64,000 nucleotides of DNA from Schlesneria sp. GTDB taxonomy: Bacteria > Planctomycetota > Planctomycetia > Planctomycetales > Planctomycetaceae. Shown one piece after another: positions 45,871 through 57,221 of this stretch. The stretch is from positions 62,001 through 126,000 of the forward strand of contig JAQGHU010000081.1 of the NCBI GenBank assembly GCA_028291515.1. The letters run 5' to 3'. The notes beneath the pieces are model-generated. The model did no database searches. It saw only the letters and a list, made by a program, of their open reading frames with translations, and had not been told where the DNA came from. Position numbers and translations under genes: made by a program. The first letter of the stretch is position 1; the number at the start of each line of letters is the position of its first letter.

Positions 45871-45989
45871 CTGCGGGGATGCCATGTGATACTTCGGCCT
45901 TAGGTATTACTGGAAGGCATGCCCCTGCGCAGCGTTGCGCACATTCCTTTCCACCGCCGAAGTTCCTGGCGCGGAAAGGAACCTTCCAA

Positions 45990-46970
45990 ATGCCCCGCCT
46001 TCGCCGAAACCGTCGCGGTTTCACCCTCATCGAACTGCTCGTCGTCATCGCGATCATCGCAGTTCTCATCGCATTACTGCTGCCTGCAGTTCAGCAGGCC
46101 CGAGAAGCCGCCAGACGAACCCAGTGCCAGAACAACCTGAAACAGATGGGCATCGCTTTCCACAACTATCATGATGTCTACAACAAGTTTCCCAAAGGCG
46201 GCTATGGGGGTGGAACGAGTACTCCTGCCCTCTTGGAGACAGCGAATGCTAAGGCCGTCCGATCGATGAGTTGGGGAACGGTCCTCTTACCCTACTTGGA
46301 TCAGGCGCCACTCTACAGTCAATGGGATCAAAACAGTTGGTATTTGCAACCAAACAATCTGCCGCTGTCGCAAACCATGCTGTCCGTGTTCTTGTGTCCT
46401 TCGAGCCCTCTTCCCAATTTGCGAAATAATGGCGACATCCCGTCGAGCCCTCCTGTATTTGCGCGGTCGGACTACAGCGGCAACTATGGCGAACGGGGCG
46501 TCCGGTGTTACCCGAGCACGAATTGTCAAAACAACTACAGCGACATCGGAGATAAGACAGGACAACCTCGCGGAACGATGCAGCTACAGGTCCTGGCAAC
46601 CGTCTATTGTCGGCCGCTGGGTCTTCGCGATATGGAAGACGGAGCCTCAACGACGATCATGATTGGAGAGGCTCCTAACGCTATTTTCGGTGCCTGGGCC
46701 AGCCACAAGAATGTGATGGACCAATGCGCACCGTTGAACGGTCACTGGTCATCGACATCCAAATGGGGAGGTTGCCAGTTCGCCCCAGTGGTAGGACAGT
46801 CAACACTCGGTTGTGACGTTGGACATCAGGACTTTCATAGCTATCACACCCAGGGGGCCACCTTTCTGTACGCTGATTCCTCTGTCAGATTCATGTCAGA
46901 GAACATCGACTACATGGTGTTCTCCGCACTGCTCTCGTATCGCGGCGGGGAGATTATTTCGAACCTGTGA
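45990..46970 (+). CDS. DUF1559 protein (pseudopilin-like) under a cobalamin riboswitch
   Basis: 326 residues. N-terminal prepilin-type signal [45 protein letters not shown], followed by the DUF1559 domain with aromatic/proline-rich loops and a C-terminal FLYADSSVRFMSENIDYMVF (H-x-G-like tail). DUF1559 proteins are abundant in planctomycetes; function unresolved, suggested to be surface/pili-like or linked to secretion. Start ATG 45990 with GGAAAGGAA upstream. A long upstream reading through the riboswitch is not coding. Confidence 0.9.
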   Translation: MPRLRRNRRGFTLIELLVVIAIIAVLIALLLPAVQQAREAARRTQCQNNLKQMGIAFHNYHDVYNKFPKGGYGGGTSTPALLETANAKAVRSMSWGTVLLPYLDQAPLYSQWDQNSWYLQPNNLPLSQTMLSVFLCPSSPLPNLRNNGDIPSSPPVFARSDYSGNYGERGVRCYPSTNCQNNYSDIGDKTGQPRGTMQLQVLATVYCRPLGLRDMEDGASTTIMIGEAPNAIFGAWASHKNVMDQCAPLNGHWSSTSKWGGCQFAPVVGQSTLGCDVGHQDFHSYHTQGATFLYADSSVRFMSENIDYMVFSALLSYRGGEIISNL

Positions 46971-47081
46971 CCCCAACCGCAGTTTCGGGAGCGTCAATAT
47001 CCAGAAGGAGCGGTCATGTCGTTGACAGGCCGCTTCGCTCGATTGTCGAATAAACTGATTTGACTGAGGCAATCCCGCCCC

Positions 47082-47351
47082 ATGCCAAAAACCAGCGAAT
47101 GGTTCGCGCGAGTTGGATTTACCGTCTGGCATACCCCCGGCGTTTCACGAGCTTGGCGCTACGAATTCGCCGGGGGCAACTACGTCCTCGTCACGGGTCT
47201 CGATGGTTTCGACCTTCCCGAGTGGGGCGGCCCCTATTCCAGCATGCTGCTCTCAGCGTCCGACCAATTGATCGAACACCAGGAATACCTCAAAAGTACT
47301 CGCCAATTGATCTATTGGTTCGCTCACGCCTCGCGACTGCGGGGCAGGTGA
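47082..47351 (+). CDS. Small hypothetical protein
   Basis: 89 residues, rich in aromatic residues (WFARVGFTVWHTPGVSRAWRYEFAGGNYVLVTGLDGFDLPEWGGPYSSMLL). It is compact and globular without motif, TM or signal. I recall similar short proteins in planctomycetes but no function. It converges on the phosphoesterase gene across the 92-bp repeat. Confidence 0.65.
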   Translation: MPKTSEWFARVGFTVWHTPGVSRAWRYEFAGGNYVLVTGLDGFDLPEWGGPYSSMLLSASDQLIEHQEYLKSTRQLIYWFAHASRLRGR

Positions 47352-47381
47352 CGACTTCCGCCCGCCGCCCGCAATTCTAGA

Positions 47382-47473
47382 GCGCATCCCACCTAACAGT
47401 GGCGTCCCGCGAGCGGAAAACCGCTGAGTCTAACCCATGTTTCAACGCGACACGGAAGTGCGACCCGCACTAG
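47382..47473. repeat. 92-bp dispersed repeat, copy A
   Basis: About 89% identical to 60731-60822. It carries a small hairpin (AGCGG/CCGCT). It fills a convergent gap, and its last bases overlap the stop codon of the phosphoesterase gene. Confidence 0.8.
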
Positions 47474-49353
47474 CGATCTTCGGGCTTGGTCATCTCGAAC
47501 ATATCAAACATCCGCCCCTCCAGATCGATTGCCTTGAACTGGATCGTGCGGTCATGCACTGTGGCATAGCAGATGTGATACACGGATTTGTGGTGCACGC
47601 TGAACCACGCGCGTTGCGGAGCGGCTGTCTCCAGATGTCCACCGCCACCACCGCTGGTGATATACCGCACACCTTTCTTCTGGTTGATCGTCATCCGGTA
47701 AATCGGCCAGGTCCGTTCGTAGTTGTGGACGTGACCATTGAAAGCGATGTCCACGCCGTATTTCTCATAGAGCGGAACAAGCTGCTGAGCGTTCTTGTCG
47801 CCCCAGCTTGGTTCGCCTCCCTTTCCTCCGATGTGATCGCCGTAGTCGTTGTCGTCGGACGTGAAGCAGGGATGATGATGGCAGGTGATCTTCCAGGTCG
47901 CTTTGCTGCTGGCGAGTGCTTTTTCGAGCAGTTTGTACTGTTCGCTGTCTGGTGCCAGCGGCTTATTGCTGTCGATCATGAAGAACTGCGAGTTCCCATA
48001 CTCGAACGTGTAGAAGTACTCGGGCTTGGGCAATGAGAAATAGTCGTAGTACCAATGCGAATTCCCCTCGTGATTGCCAATCACCGGGAACATCGGCACG
48101 CGAGACGTCAGCACCGACATCGGCTCGAACAGATCTTTCAGCCATTGATTCTTGGCATGGCCATTATCAACCACGTCACCACAGTGCAGCATGAAATTCG
48201 GCCGCAGCGCATACGCATACTCGGCACACTTCCGAGTTATTTCAGGATTGCGCTGCGTGTCGCCAACGACAGTGAAGGCCCAAGGCGAGTCAGACTTAGG
48301 AGCGGTCTGAAACGAACTCAGATCAGAAACCACACTGCCACCGGCATCGTCTTCGCAGGTGACGCGATAGAAATAGGAAGTCTGCGGCTTCAGATCGGTC
48401 AGCACCAGTTCGCTGATCAGTTGCGACTCAGGAGTCGCATTCTTTTTGGCCAGCGGCTGGCGTTCGGCAAAGTCGACGGTCATCTTCGTCTTGCGAGAGG
48501 TCTCGCACATCACAGTCATGCTGGTTTGGGTGCCGAATTGCAGATACGGCTTCACCAGAAACTGTAGCTTGGTGATCGAGGCCGCCTTGATCAGGTTCGC
48601 ATTCTTGGTCGAGATCGAGGCAATGTCGTCGGCACTCAGGACACGGCTATAGGCTTTGACTTCATACACGGCGCCGTCGAGCGGATATTGTTCGTTGTCG
48701 TCGATGAAGCAGCCGATCGTGTACGTCCCTTTGGTCGGATACAGAATGTCACCCGATTGAGCGGTCGACTCTCCATCACTCTTTCCATTAACGTACAACC
48801 GCATCGTCACACCATCATAGGTGGCGACAACGTGACACCAGCGTCCCAGTTCCACATCCGTCTTACCGGCGAGCACCGTCAGACGACCGTTGCCATCGTC
48901 CGAGCCTTTGCTGGCCAGCGCGAACGTAAACTTCGACTGGTTGTAACCCAGCATCCAACCTTGTTCCGAATCGCCGTTGTCCCGGATCAACCCGCAAATT
49001 CCACCCCACTCCGTTTGGGCATTCAAATTCACCCAGGCGGCGACAGTGAATTCTTTCGTGGGGAGCAGCTTCTTCGCGTCTTCAACCGAGCCGGCGATCG
49101 TCAGCCAGTCCGTCTTGCCGTTCATCACAAACGCTTCGGTCGGACCGACTGTCGCAATGCTCGTCTTGCCTTCGACTCGAGCGGTCGCCGAGTGAGACAG
49201 ATCAGCGATCTCTCCGTTCTGAATCTTGTGAACGCCCGGTGCAAAGTGGAATAGCAATCCGACTTCGTGAACATCGGGATGCGCCGACGTGGTGGAGATG
49301 AATATCGCCAACGACACCACAGTCAGAGAGACGCGGGCAACTAGATTTCGCAT
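47470..49353 (-). CDS. Secreted metallophosphoesterase with LamG domain
   Basis: 627 residues with signal peptide. A concanavalin/LamG-like domain comes first (about 80-240, EFTVAAWVNLNAQTEWGGICG, RLYVNGKSDGE), then a purple-acid-phosphatase N-terminal-like domain (LVLTDLKPQTSYFYRVTCED) and a calcineurin-type phosphoesterase: VVGDTQRNPEI, LHCGDVVDNG, FPVIGNHEGN, CHHHPCF, NGHVHNYERTWP. All metal ligands are visible. Probably an exported phosphatase or phosphodiesterase acting on a bound polymer. Confidence 0.9.
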   Translation of the reverse strand: MRNLVARVSLTVVSLAIFISTTSAHPDVHEVGLLFHFAPGVHKIQNGEIADLSHSATARVEGKTSIATVGPTEAFVMNGKTDWLTIAGSVEDAKKLLPTKEFTVAAWVNLNAQTEWGGICGLIRDNGDSEQGWMLGYNQSKFTFALASKGSDDGNGRLTVLAGKTDVELGRWCHVVATYDGVTMRLYVNGKSDGESTAQSGDILYPTKGTYTIGCFIDDNEQYPLDGAVYEVKAYSRVLSADDIASISTKNANLIKAASITKLQFLVKPYLQFGTQTSMTVMCETSRKTKMTVDFAERQPLAKKNATPESQLISELVLTDLKPQTSYFYRVTCEDDAGGSVVSDLSSFQTAPKSDSPWAFTVVGDTQRNPEITRKCAEYAYALRPNFMLHCGDVVDNGHAKNQWLKDLFEPMSVLTSRVPMFPVIGNHEGNSHWYYDYFSLPKPEYFYTFEYGNSQFFMIDSNKPLAPDSEQYKLLEKALASSKATWKITCHHHPCFTSDDNDYGDHIGGKGGEPSWGDKNAQQLVPLYEKYGVDIAFNGHVHNYERTWPIYRMTINQKKGVRYITSGGGGGHLETAAPQRAWFSVHHKSVYHICYATVHDRTIQFKAIDLEGRMFDMFEMTKPEDR

Positions 49354-49450
49354 TGAATTATGTTCTCGAGAAGGTTGATCGCTCATCGTTCAGAAACATG
49401 TTGCTGAGACCATCACTCAGCAGTCGCCGCTCGATATTTAACGCAAGGTC

Positions 49451-49885
49451 TCAATGAAATCTCTCGCCAGGTTTTTCCGTGTCCGTCGTCAGTGCTGCCT
49501 TCGAGTCGAGCGCAAAGTCGATCTTGTTTGGGCCACGTCCCACTCCCGCAGTTAGCGTCGAGTTTTCGTTGTACCCACTCGGAATGGATTCCGCGACTCC
49601 CGCTTGCTCGGTGTCCTTGTTCGCACGCCGCTCCGTCGTGATGCAAATCTGGTGTGTGCCAACGACCGCCCCGGTCTTACCGTGGACGTAGTTCAGCACA
49701 TAACGTCCGCTCTGGTCCGTGACGCCGGTCGACTCAAATCCCCCTTGCCGCGGACTAAACGTGACCTGAGCACCCACGACAGGTTGACCATCGAGTGTCA
49801 CCACCCCAGTCACTTGCCCCGTTGGCGGGCCACCACCGCAACCCAGGGTGGCGAGGCAAGCCAAACCGATTGCCACAAATCGCAT
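49451..49885 (-). CDS. Carboxypeptidase-regulatory-like lipoprotein
   Basis: 144 residues. Lipobox LATLGCGGG (Cys16) at the N-terminus, then a carboxypeptidase D regulatory-like beta-sandwich (GQVTGVVTLDGQPVVGAQVTFSPRQGGFESTGVTDQSGRYVLNYV). In planctomycetes a small lipoprotein of this kind commonly follows a DUF1559 gene, as here (76 nt), and probably acts with it at the envelope. Confidence 0.85.
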   Translation of the reverse strand: MRFVAIGLACLATLGCGGGPPTGQVTGVVTLDGQPVVGAQVTFSPRQGGFESTGVTDQSGRYVLNYVHGKTGAVVGTHQICITTERRANKDTEQAGVAESIPSGYNENSTLTAGVGRGPNKIDFALDSKAALTTDTEKPGERFH

Positions 49886-49961
49886 GATCTGCTCCCAATA
49901 AAAATAAAAACGACGAACATATTCAGCGGATAAAACCTGCGGAGTTCAACGAGCGGCCCGA

Positions 49962-50945
<984 letters not shown>

Positions 50946-51136
50946 ATTTGGGCCTTCGATGAATCCTGTGGAGACCAGTGACGAATGAGAGCAATTGTCC
51001 TCGGGTCCATTATTCAATTCTCACTTGCGGTCTCTATGGCTTTTCTTACAATCCGATTGTCGATTTGCACGCGATGCCTTGGCTGTTTGAAAGTTGCGAG
51101 AACTTCTTGCCGTCCCATTCATCTTGCTGACAGACC

Positions 51137-52339
51137 ATGAATTCCGAGTCGCCGCCACTACCGTCCTGGAATCGTCGCCGCGTGGCACTGTTGATTCAAA
51201 CGGCCACGGATTGGAGTCGCCAGGTTCTCGCCGGCATCGCTCGATACGCCGATAAATTGGGTGGTTGGGACTTCTATCTGGAACCGCGAGGTCTAGATCA
51301 GCGAATGTTTCTTCCACGCGACTGGACTGCCGACGGGGCCATCGTCAGATTGACCCATCCCGGCCTGCAATCCTCGATCGCACGCCGTCGCATTCCCGCG
51401 GTGAATGTTGCCTGGTTGGGGCGGCATAGTCCGACTGTCCCGAAAGTCATTTCAGATGAGGCCCGCTGCGCGGAACTGGCCGCTCAATTCTTCCTAGCCA
51501 AGGGCTACCGCAATTTTGCATTTGTCGGTCCGCGGCGAGTGGGATACACAGACCTGTTTGAACACAGCTTTCGATCACTCGTGGCACAATTCGACTACCA
51601 GAGTTTCGTCCCCGATCCTGCGGGCAAGGCGGTGGACCGCGCGCGATTGACACGCTGGATTCGTGCCCTTCCCAAGCCCGTCGCCATGTTGATCTGGGAC
51701 GGAAACCTGTGTCACGAAGTCGTCTTGGCCAGTCTGAACGCCTCGCTGCAGATTCCTGACCAAGTGGCCGTGCTCTGCCTGGAAGTCGATCCGCTCGTCT
51801 CGGCGCTGTGCCCGATTCCACTGTCCTATATCGACCAGGACGGTGACGGCGTGGGATACCTTGCGGCAGGGTTGCTCGAACGGATGATGTTTGGCTATCC
51901 CGCGCCAGATGAACCGATTCTCGTGCCGCCACGACAGATCGTCGAGCGGGCTTCGACCGACTCCGTGGCGGTTGGTGATCCGCTGGTCGCCCGTGCGACC
52001 AGGTTCATTCGAAACCGGGCCGCCATGCCCATCGCTGTCAAAGATCTGGAACGCGAACTGGACCTCAGCCGCCGCCAGCTTGAACACCGGTTCATCAAGC
52101 AGCTTGGCCGCACTCCCGCCGCAGAGATCCTGCGTGTCCGCCTGGCGCTGGCCAAGGAACAACTCCGCAAGACAGATCTGGTCTTGGACACGATCGCCGT
52201 GAGATCTGGCTTTCAGGACGCATCCGTTTTCATCCGCTGCTTTCACCGCGAGACCGGCCAGACTCCGGGCGAGTTTCGCAAAGCCGTCAGCGTTTCCCGC
52301 CTGCTGCTTCGTCCTCCAGGTGGCATCGCACAGGAATGA
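51137..52339 (+). CDS. XylR-type transcription regulator (periplasmic-binding-like domain plus AraC HTH)
   Basis: 400 residues. N-terminal two thirds are a LacI/XylR-type sugar-binding-like domain (VALLIQTATDWSRQVLAGIARYADKLGGWDFYLEPRGLDQ..., VISDEARCAELAAQFFLAKGYRNFAFVGPRRVGYTDLFEHSF). The C-terminal 100 residues are an AraC DNA-binding domain (LDLSRRQLEHRFIKQLGRTPAAEILRVRLALAKEQLRKTDLVLDTIAVRSGFQDASVFIRCFHRETGQTPGEFRK). Such regulators respond to sugars. It is divergent from the DUF1559-lipoprotein operon. Confidence 0.9.
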   Translation: MNSESPPLPSWNRRRVALLIQTATDWSRQVLAGIARYADKLGGWDFYLEPRGLDQRMFLPRDWTADGAIVRLTHPGLQSSIARRRIPAVNVAWLGRHSPTVPKVISDEARCAELAAQFFLAKGYRNFAFVGPRRVGYTDLFEHSFRSLVAQFDYQSFVPDPAGKAVDRARLTRWIRALPKPVAMLIWDGNLCHEVVLASLNASLQIPDQVAVLCLEVDPLVSALCPIPLSYIDQDGDGVGYLAAGLLERMMFGYPAPDEPILVPPRQIVERASTDSVAVGDPLVARATRFIRNRAAMPIAVKDLERELDLSRRQLEHRFIKQLGRTPAAEILRVRLALAKEQLRKTDLVLDTIAVRSGFQDASVFIRCFHRETGQTPGEFRKAVSVSRLLLRPPGGIAQE

Positions 52340-52520
52340 TGGAGGGGGAATCCAAAGCATCGTCGAGCCCCAGAGGCAGGCGTTCGGTTTTGATCGCAGC
52401 GTTCCTCTCTTCCTGAGCGGGGGTGTAGACCCCTGGCGCGTGGGTGGCACGTGGTTGCCTCTGTCGGGTAGAACAGACGGAAGGTGAGTTGAAGGCCGAC
52501 CGCGGGCCTCGCTCCCCTGA

Positions 52521-53576
<1,056 letters not shown>

Positions 53577-53758
53577 TCTGCTCTGCCTAAGCTGAGAAGC
53601 GAGCCTGCAGAATCATGTCGTCGGGCTTAGTTGCCCTGCATGGCGACGAAAGCCGTGATACTTCCTGATCGTGAGCCCTGCCTCCCCCCAGCCCCGTTTG
53701 TTACACTAGTCTCCAATTCCAATGGAAATCTCCCGCCAGATTCTCGTGACGCAGGACC

Positions 53759-54043
53759 ATGATGACTGATCAGGAAGTCGAACCTCAGGGCGAAACGCCA
53801 ATTGGCGATCAACTGAAATACGCCTTGAAGGCCTTCAGGAAACGCCTGAAATTAACTCGCCTCGATCACGAGTCGAAGCTGGGCTACGGACCAATGACCA
53901 ATGGCAGCAACTCCCGAAACTCGGGAATTGTTGGCATCACTCCCCCAAACCAGTTCCCCCAGGCCATCTGGGACGAATTGACTCGCCAGGGCAAACTCAA
54001 GCATGTCGGTCAGGGACTGTACGAGCTGACGACTGGCACGTAA
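53759..54043 (+). CDS. Small hypothetical protein
   Basis: 94 residues, soluble, with no motif or export signal. The text QLKYALKAFRKRLKLTRLDHESKLGYGPMTNG suggests a helical N-terminal half; the C-terminus looks like a short wHTH (QAIWDELTRQGKLKHVGQGLYELT). Two adjacent ATGs at 53759 and 53762. Confidence 0.65.
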   Translation: MMTDQEVEPQGETPIGDQLKYALKAFRKRLKLTRLDHESKLGYGPMTNGSNSRNSGIVGITPPNQFPQAIWDELTRQGKLKHVGQGLYELTTGT

Positions 54044-54076
54044 CACCAGCGTCCGTCATCGACCTGATCCTTCACT

Positions 54077-54129
54077 CTCGCTCCCAAGCTCCAGCTTGGG
54101 AACGCAAGTCTTCGAAGCTCCGCTTCGCG
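54077..54129. repeat. REP arm, left
   Basis: 53 bp that form an imperfect palindrome-containing unit (CTCCCAAGCTCCAGCTTGGGAACG followed by CGAAGCTCCGCTTCGCG) and are repeated inverted at 54756-54808. The pair flanks the REP-associated transposase. Confidence 0.85.
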
Positions 54130-54172
54130 TCTATCGCAGCCGATATCGAGGCACAACAGAAAGGAGACAACA

Positions 54173-54700
54173 CTACGTCCAGTCGGTCACGACCTCGACC
54201 AATCCAGGTTGGCGAGCATAGTTGCGGGCGCTGGAGTATCTCCAATGCAAGGGATCGTCGACATATCCGCGTGCAACTGGATTGTTGTGCGTATACTCCA
54301 GTTTCTGCCACATCATTTCGTCGTCCTGGATTTGTTCGGGATGGCTTCCTTCCTGCCAGACTTGATACGTGCTTTGCGTCTTGTGCCCCGCCTTGAGTTG
54401 ACGGAGCACGACATCGGCGCCTCGCTGCTCCAGCAAATCGACGATTTGGCGCGCCGTATAGCTTTTGATGCTCTTCAAGACATTGGAAAGTTCTGGAGCG
54501 CGCGCAATCAGGTGTAGATGATTTTCCAGCACAACGAATCCGAGGATCTGCAGTGCGGATTCCCGCTGATGTTACCGCCACGCCTCAAATACAATCTCCA
54601 CGGCTTCCTTTCGCGTAAAGATTGGCAACCATCCCACAATGGTGTGCGTGAGAAAGTAGGGATACTCCGTCTCGAAGATCTTGTATCGAGATCGCGTCAT
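54173..54700 (-). pseudogene. REP-associated tyrosine transposase (RAYT) with in-frame stop
   Basis: 176 codons on the minus strand. N-terminus MTRSRYKIFETEYPYFLTHTIVGWLPIFTRKEAVEIVFEAWR then TAA at codon 43 (54572-54574), then HQRESALQILGFVVLENHLHLIARAPELSNVLKSIKSYTARQ to the stop. ENHLHLI is the HUH motif of Y1 transposases, and ARQIVDLLEQRG continues the domain. A single in-frame stop where relatives have a residue shows a nonsense mutation. The flanking REP arms show that it once moved or maintained this REP family. Confidence 0.88.
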
Positions 54701-54755
54701 GTAGTGATCCCTTGCCGATTCTCGTTTCCGGTGTTACACGCCGATCCATACGGAT

Positions 54756-54808
54756 CGCGAAGCGGAGCTTCGAGGACGGGCGTTCCCAAGCTGGAGCTTG
54801 GGAACGAG
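54756..54808. repeat. REP arm, right
   Basis: Inverted counterpart of the 54077-54129 unit, about 90% identical. Each arm contains its own palindrome (CCAAGCTGGAGCTTGG), so single-stranded DNA or RNA would form hairpins at both ends. Confidence 0.85.
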
Positions 54809-54826
54809 AAAGACATCCGACTCAAC

Positions 54827-55015
54827 CCATCCTCCACACCTGTGGAGGATGGCCCCACTGCTTTGAACATCTTTGACAGTCGATTTCAGCTTGTGGTAAA
54901 GGGCAAATCGGAGTTCTCAAACCTCGCCACAAACTTGGTTGGCAGATTCGGAACGCTGAGCTACCCCTTTTCTCGTAGGATTTTACGATCTTCCAAAGAT
55001 GTTCAAAGCAGTGGG
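54827..55015. repeat. MITE-like inverted-repeat structure with nested palindrome
   Basis: A 12-bp arm palindrome (CCATCCTCCACA/TGTGGAGGATGG, 54827-54852, 2-nt spacer) is followed by a 22-bp perfect inverted repeat: CCCACTGCTTTGAACATCTTTG at 54854-54875 and its complement at 54994-55015. The 118 bp between them show no gene. The layout resembles a small non-autonomous element placed just after the M3 peptidase gene (minus strand). Confidence 0.75.
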
Positions 55016-55034
55016 ATGGCCCTCCCGGCACGGG

Positions 55035-57221
55035 CTACTTCAATCCGCGCCGAATCAAGAGGGCATCCACCGTCGGCTCACTTCCGCGAAATGCTTTGTA
55101 AGACGTCATCGGGTCACGGCTGGAACCACGGCTCAGGATTTCTTTCCGGAACAAGCTTCCATTTTCAGCGGTGCAGCCGCCGTGTGCCATCATGTGGGCA
55201 AAGGCGTCGGCGGCCAGCGATTCGCTCCACAGATAGGCATAGTAGCTCGATGAGTATCCCCCGGACCAGATGTGAGCGAAGTAGGCGGTCCGATAGCGGG
55301 GCGGAACGGCATGATGACTGGCACCCACTTTCTTGAGCGATTCCGCTTCAAATAACTCGATGTCGGCGGGGATCTGATCGCCGGTCAACGAATGCCATTC
55401 GAGATCCAGCAGTGCTGCCGCCAGATACTCGAGCGTGTCGAATCCCTTGTTGAATTTCTTAGCGCTGATGACCTTGTCGAGCAGGTCTTTGGGGATGGGA
55501 TCCTTCGTCTGATAGTGCCGAGCATAGTTGGCGAGAATCTCCGGCTGAATCGCCCAGTCTTCTTCAAATGTGGAGGGAAATTCCACGAAATCACGTGGTG
55601 TCGCCGTCCCCGCCACCGTGGGATAGGTCACATCGGAAAACAGGCCGTGCAGCGCGTGACCCATTTCATGGAACAGCGTTGTCACATTGTCAAAGCTGAT
55701 CAGCGCCGGCTCCCCCTCCGCAGGACGAGGAATGTTGAGGCAGTTCACAATCACCGGCTTTTCATGAAGCAACTTCGATTGATCCACGAAGGAGCTCATC
55801 CAGGCTCCGCCACGCTTGGTATCGCGTTTGAAGTAGTCGGCATAGAACAGTCCAATCTGAGATCCGTCTCGATCAAATACGTCAAATACTCGGACGTCTG
55901 GATGGTAGACGGGCAAGTCCTTCCGCTCTTTGAACGAAATTCCGTACAGCTTGTTCATCGTAAAGAACACACCGTTCTTCAGGACTGAATCCAGTTCGAA
56001 ATAGGGCCGGACAGCCGCCTCATCGATTTCAAACCGAGCCTTGCGGACTTTCTCGGCATAGTACTCCCAATCCCACGGGGCCAATTCATGTGTCTCACCG
56101 CACTCCTTGATCATGGCCTCCAAGTCCCGGGCTTCCTGTTTGACTCGTTCAACGACTCCGGGGATGAGGTCCGTCAGCAGCTTTCGAGCCGCGGCAGGAG
56201 TCTTCGCCATTTGATTCTGCAACTTATAGGCGGCATGGCTGTCGTACCCAAGGACCTTCGCTCGCTCGGCGCGCAACTGGGCAATCTCCAGCACGAGTCC
56301 GCGATTATCAATTCGGCCATCGCGCCCTAGACCTCGATAGGCCGAGGCTTCCCAGACACGCTGACGCACTGCTCGATTCTTCAATGATGCGAGAACCGGC
56401 ACACGCGTGGTGTTCGAAATCTGGAGCAGATACTTTCCATCCAGACCACGCGCTTTGGCCTCTTGCGCCGCAGCAGCGATTTCGGCGGCCGACAGGCCGT
56501 CAAGTTCCTCGGCCGTGGCAACGACAACCGCCTGCTCTTTGGCGATCGCCAGCAGATTCTCTTCAAACTTGGTTTCAAGCTTTGACAACTGTTCGTTCAA
56601 TGAGCGAATTCGTCCTTGATCCTGGTCACTAAGCCTGGCCCCCGCCCTCAGGAAACTTTCGTAACGCTGCTTCAGCACTTCAGCCTGTTCTTCGCTGAGC
56701 CCGAGAGACTCTTTGGCCTGCCAGAGTTTCTCGACCCGCTGAAACAACCGACGATTCAGCAGGATATTGTCCGAATGCGCCGCCCGCAGGGGCGCGAGTT
56801 CGGTCTCGATGTTCTGGAGAGCCTTGTTTTTCTCGGCCGAAGTCAGATTGGAAAAGACATTGTCGACGCGGGTCAGCAGTGCTCCAGATCGTTCCATGGC
56901 TTCGATCGTGTTTTTGAACGTAGCAGCTTCCGTTTGGCTGGCGATCGCATTCATTTCGGCAAGCTGCTGCTGCATTCCGAATGCAAATGTCGGCAAAAAG
57001 TGTTCGACGCGGATCTTGTCGAACGTCGGCGTATGAAACGCCAGAGGACTTGGAGCCGCAAACGGATTGTCGGCAGGCAAGGCCGCGGACTTTTCAGGCG
57101 CGTCAACCGCGTCAACGTTCTTCACTCTCGACCAGATGCCGACAAAGCTGACGCCAAGGATTGCCGCCATGGCGAGTTTCCTGAGTCGTCGCGAATCGTT
57201 CCATGTCAGGGGCAATCTCAC
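55035..57221 (-). CDS. M3-family oligopeptidase
   Basis: 728 residues. N-terminal signal or membrane anchor (LAMAAILGVSFVGIW). The thimet-oligopeptidase-like body ends with the zinc site FHEMGHALHGLFSDVTYPTVAGTATPRDFVEFPSTFEEDW, with HExxH and the third ligand Glu. This is the family of oligopeptidase A/dipeptidyl carboxypeptidase; cleaves short peptides, here probably in the periplasm. GTG start at 57221 with CGGAGAG upstream is preferred over the ATG at 57170 because it keeps the full export signal. Confidence 0.92.
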   Translation of the reverse strand: MRLPLTWNDSRRLRKLAMAAILGVSFVGIWSRVKNVDAVDAPEKSAALPADNPFAAPSPLAFHTPTFDKIRVEHFLPTFAFGMQQQLAEMNAIASQTEAATFKNTIEAMERSGALLTRVDNVFSNLTSAEKNKALQNIETELAPLRAAHSDNILLNRRLFQRVEKLWQAKESLGLSEEQAEVLKQRYESFLRAGARLSDQDQGRIRSLNEQLSKLETKFEENLLAIAKEQAVVVATAEELDGLSAAEIAAAAQEAKARGLDGKYLLQISNTTRVPVLASLKNRAVRQRVWEASAYRGLGRDGRIDNRGLVLEIAQLRAERAKVLGYDSHAAYKLQNQMAKTPAAARKLLTDLIPGVVERVKQEARDLEAMIKECGETHELAPWDWEYYAEKVRKARFEIDEAAVRPYFELDSVLKNGVFFTMNKLYGISFKERKDLPVYHPDVRVFDVFDRDGSQIGLFYADYFKRDTKRGGAWMSSFVDQSKLLHEKPVIVNCLNIPRPAEGEPALISFDNVTTLFHEMGHALHGLFSDVTYPTVAGTATPRDFVEFPSTFEEDWAIQPEILANYARHYQTKDPIPKDLLDKVISAKKFNKGFDTLEYLAAALLDLEWHSLTGDQIPADIELFEAESLKKVGASHHAVPPRYRTAYFAHIWSGGYSSSYYAYLWSESLAADAFAHMMAHGGCTAENGSLFRKEILSRGSSRDPMTSYKAFRGSEPTVDALLIRRGLK

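Noticed and set aside
45645-45989. Coding extension upstream of the DUF1559 protein
   Set aside because: It reads through the cobalamin riboswitch; the prepilin-type N-terminus begins at 45990 with its own Shine-Dalgarno.
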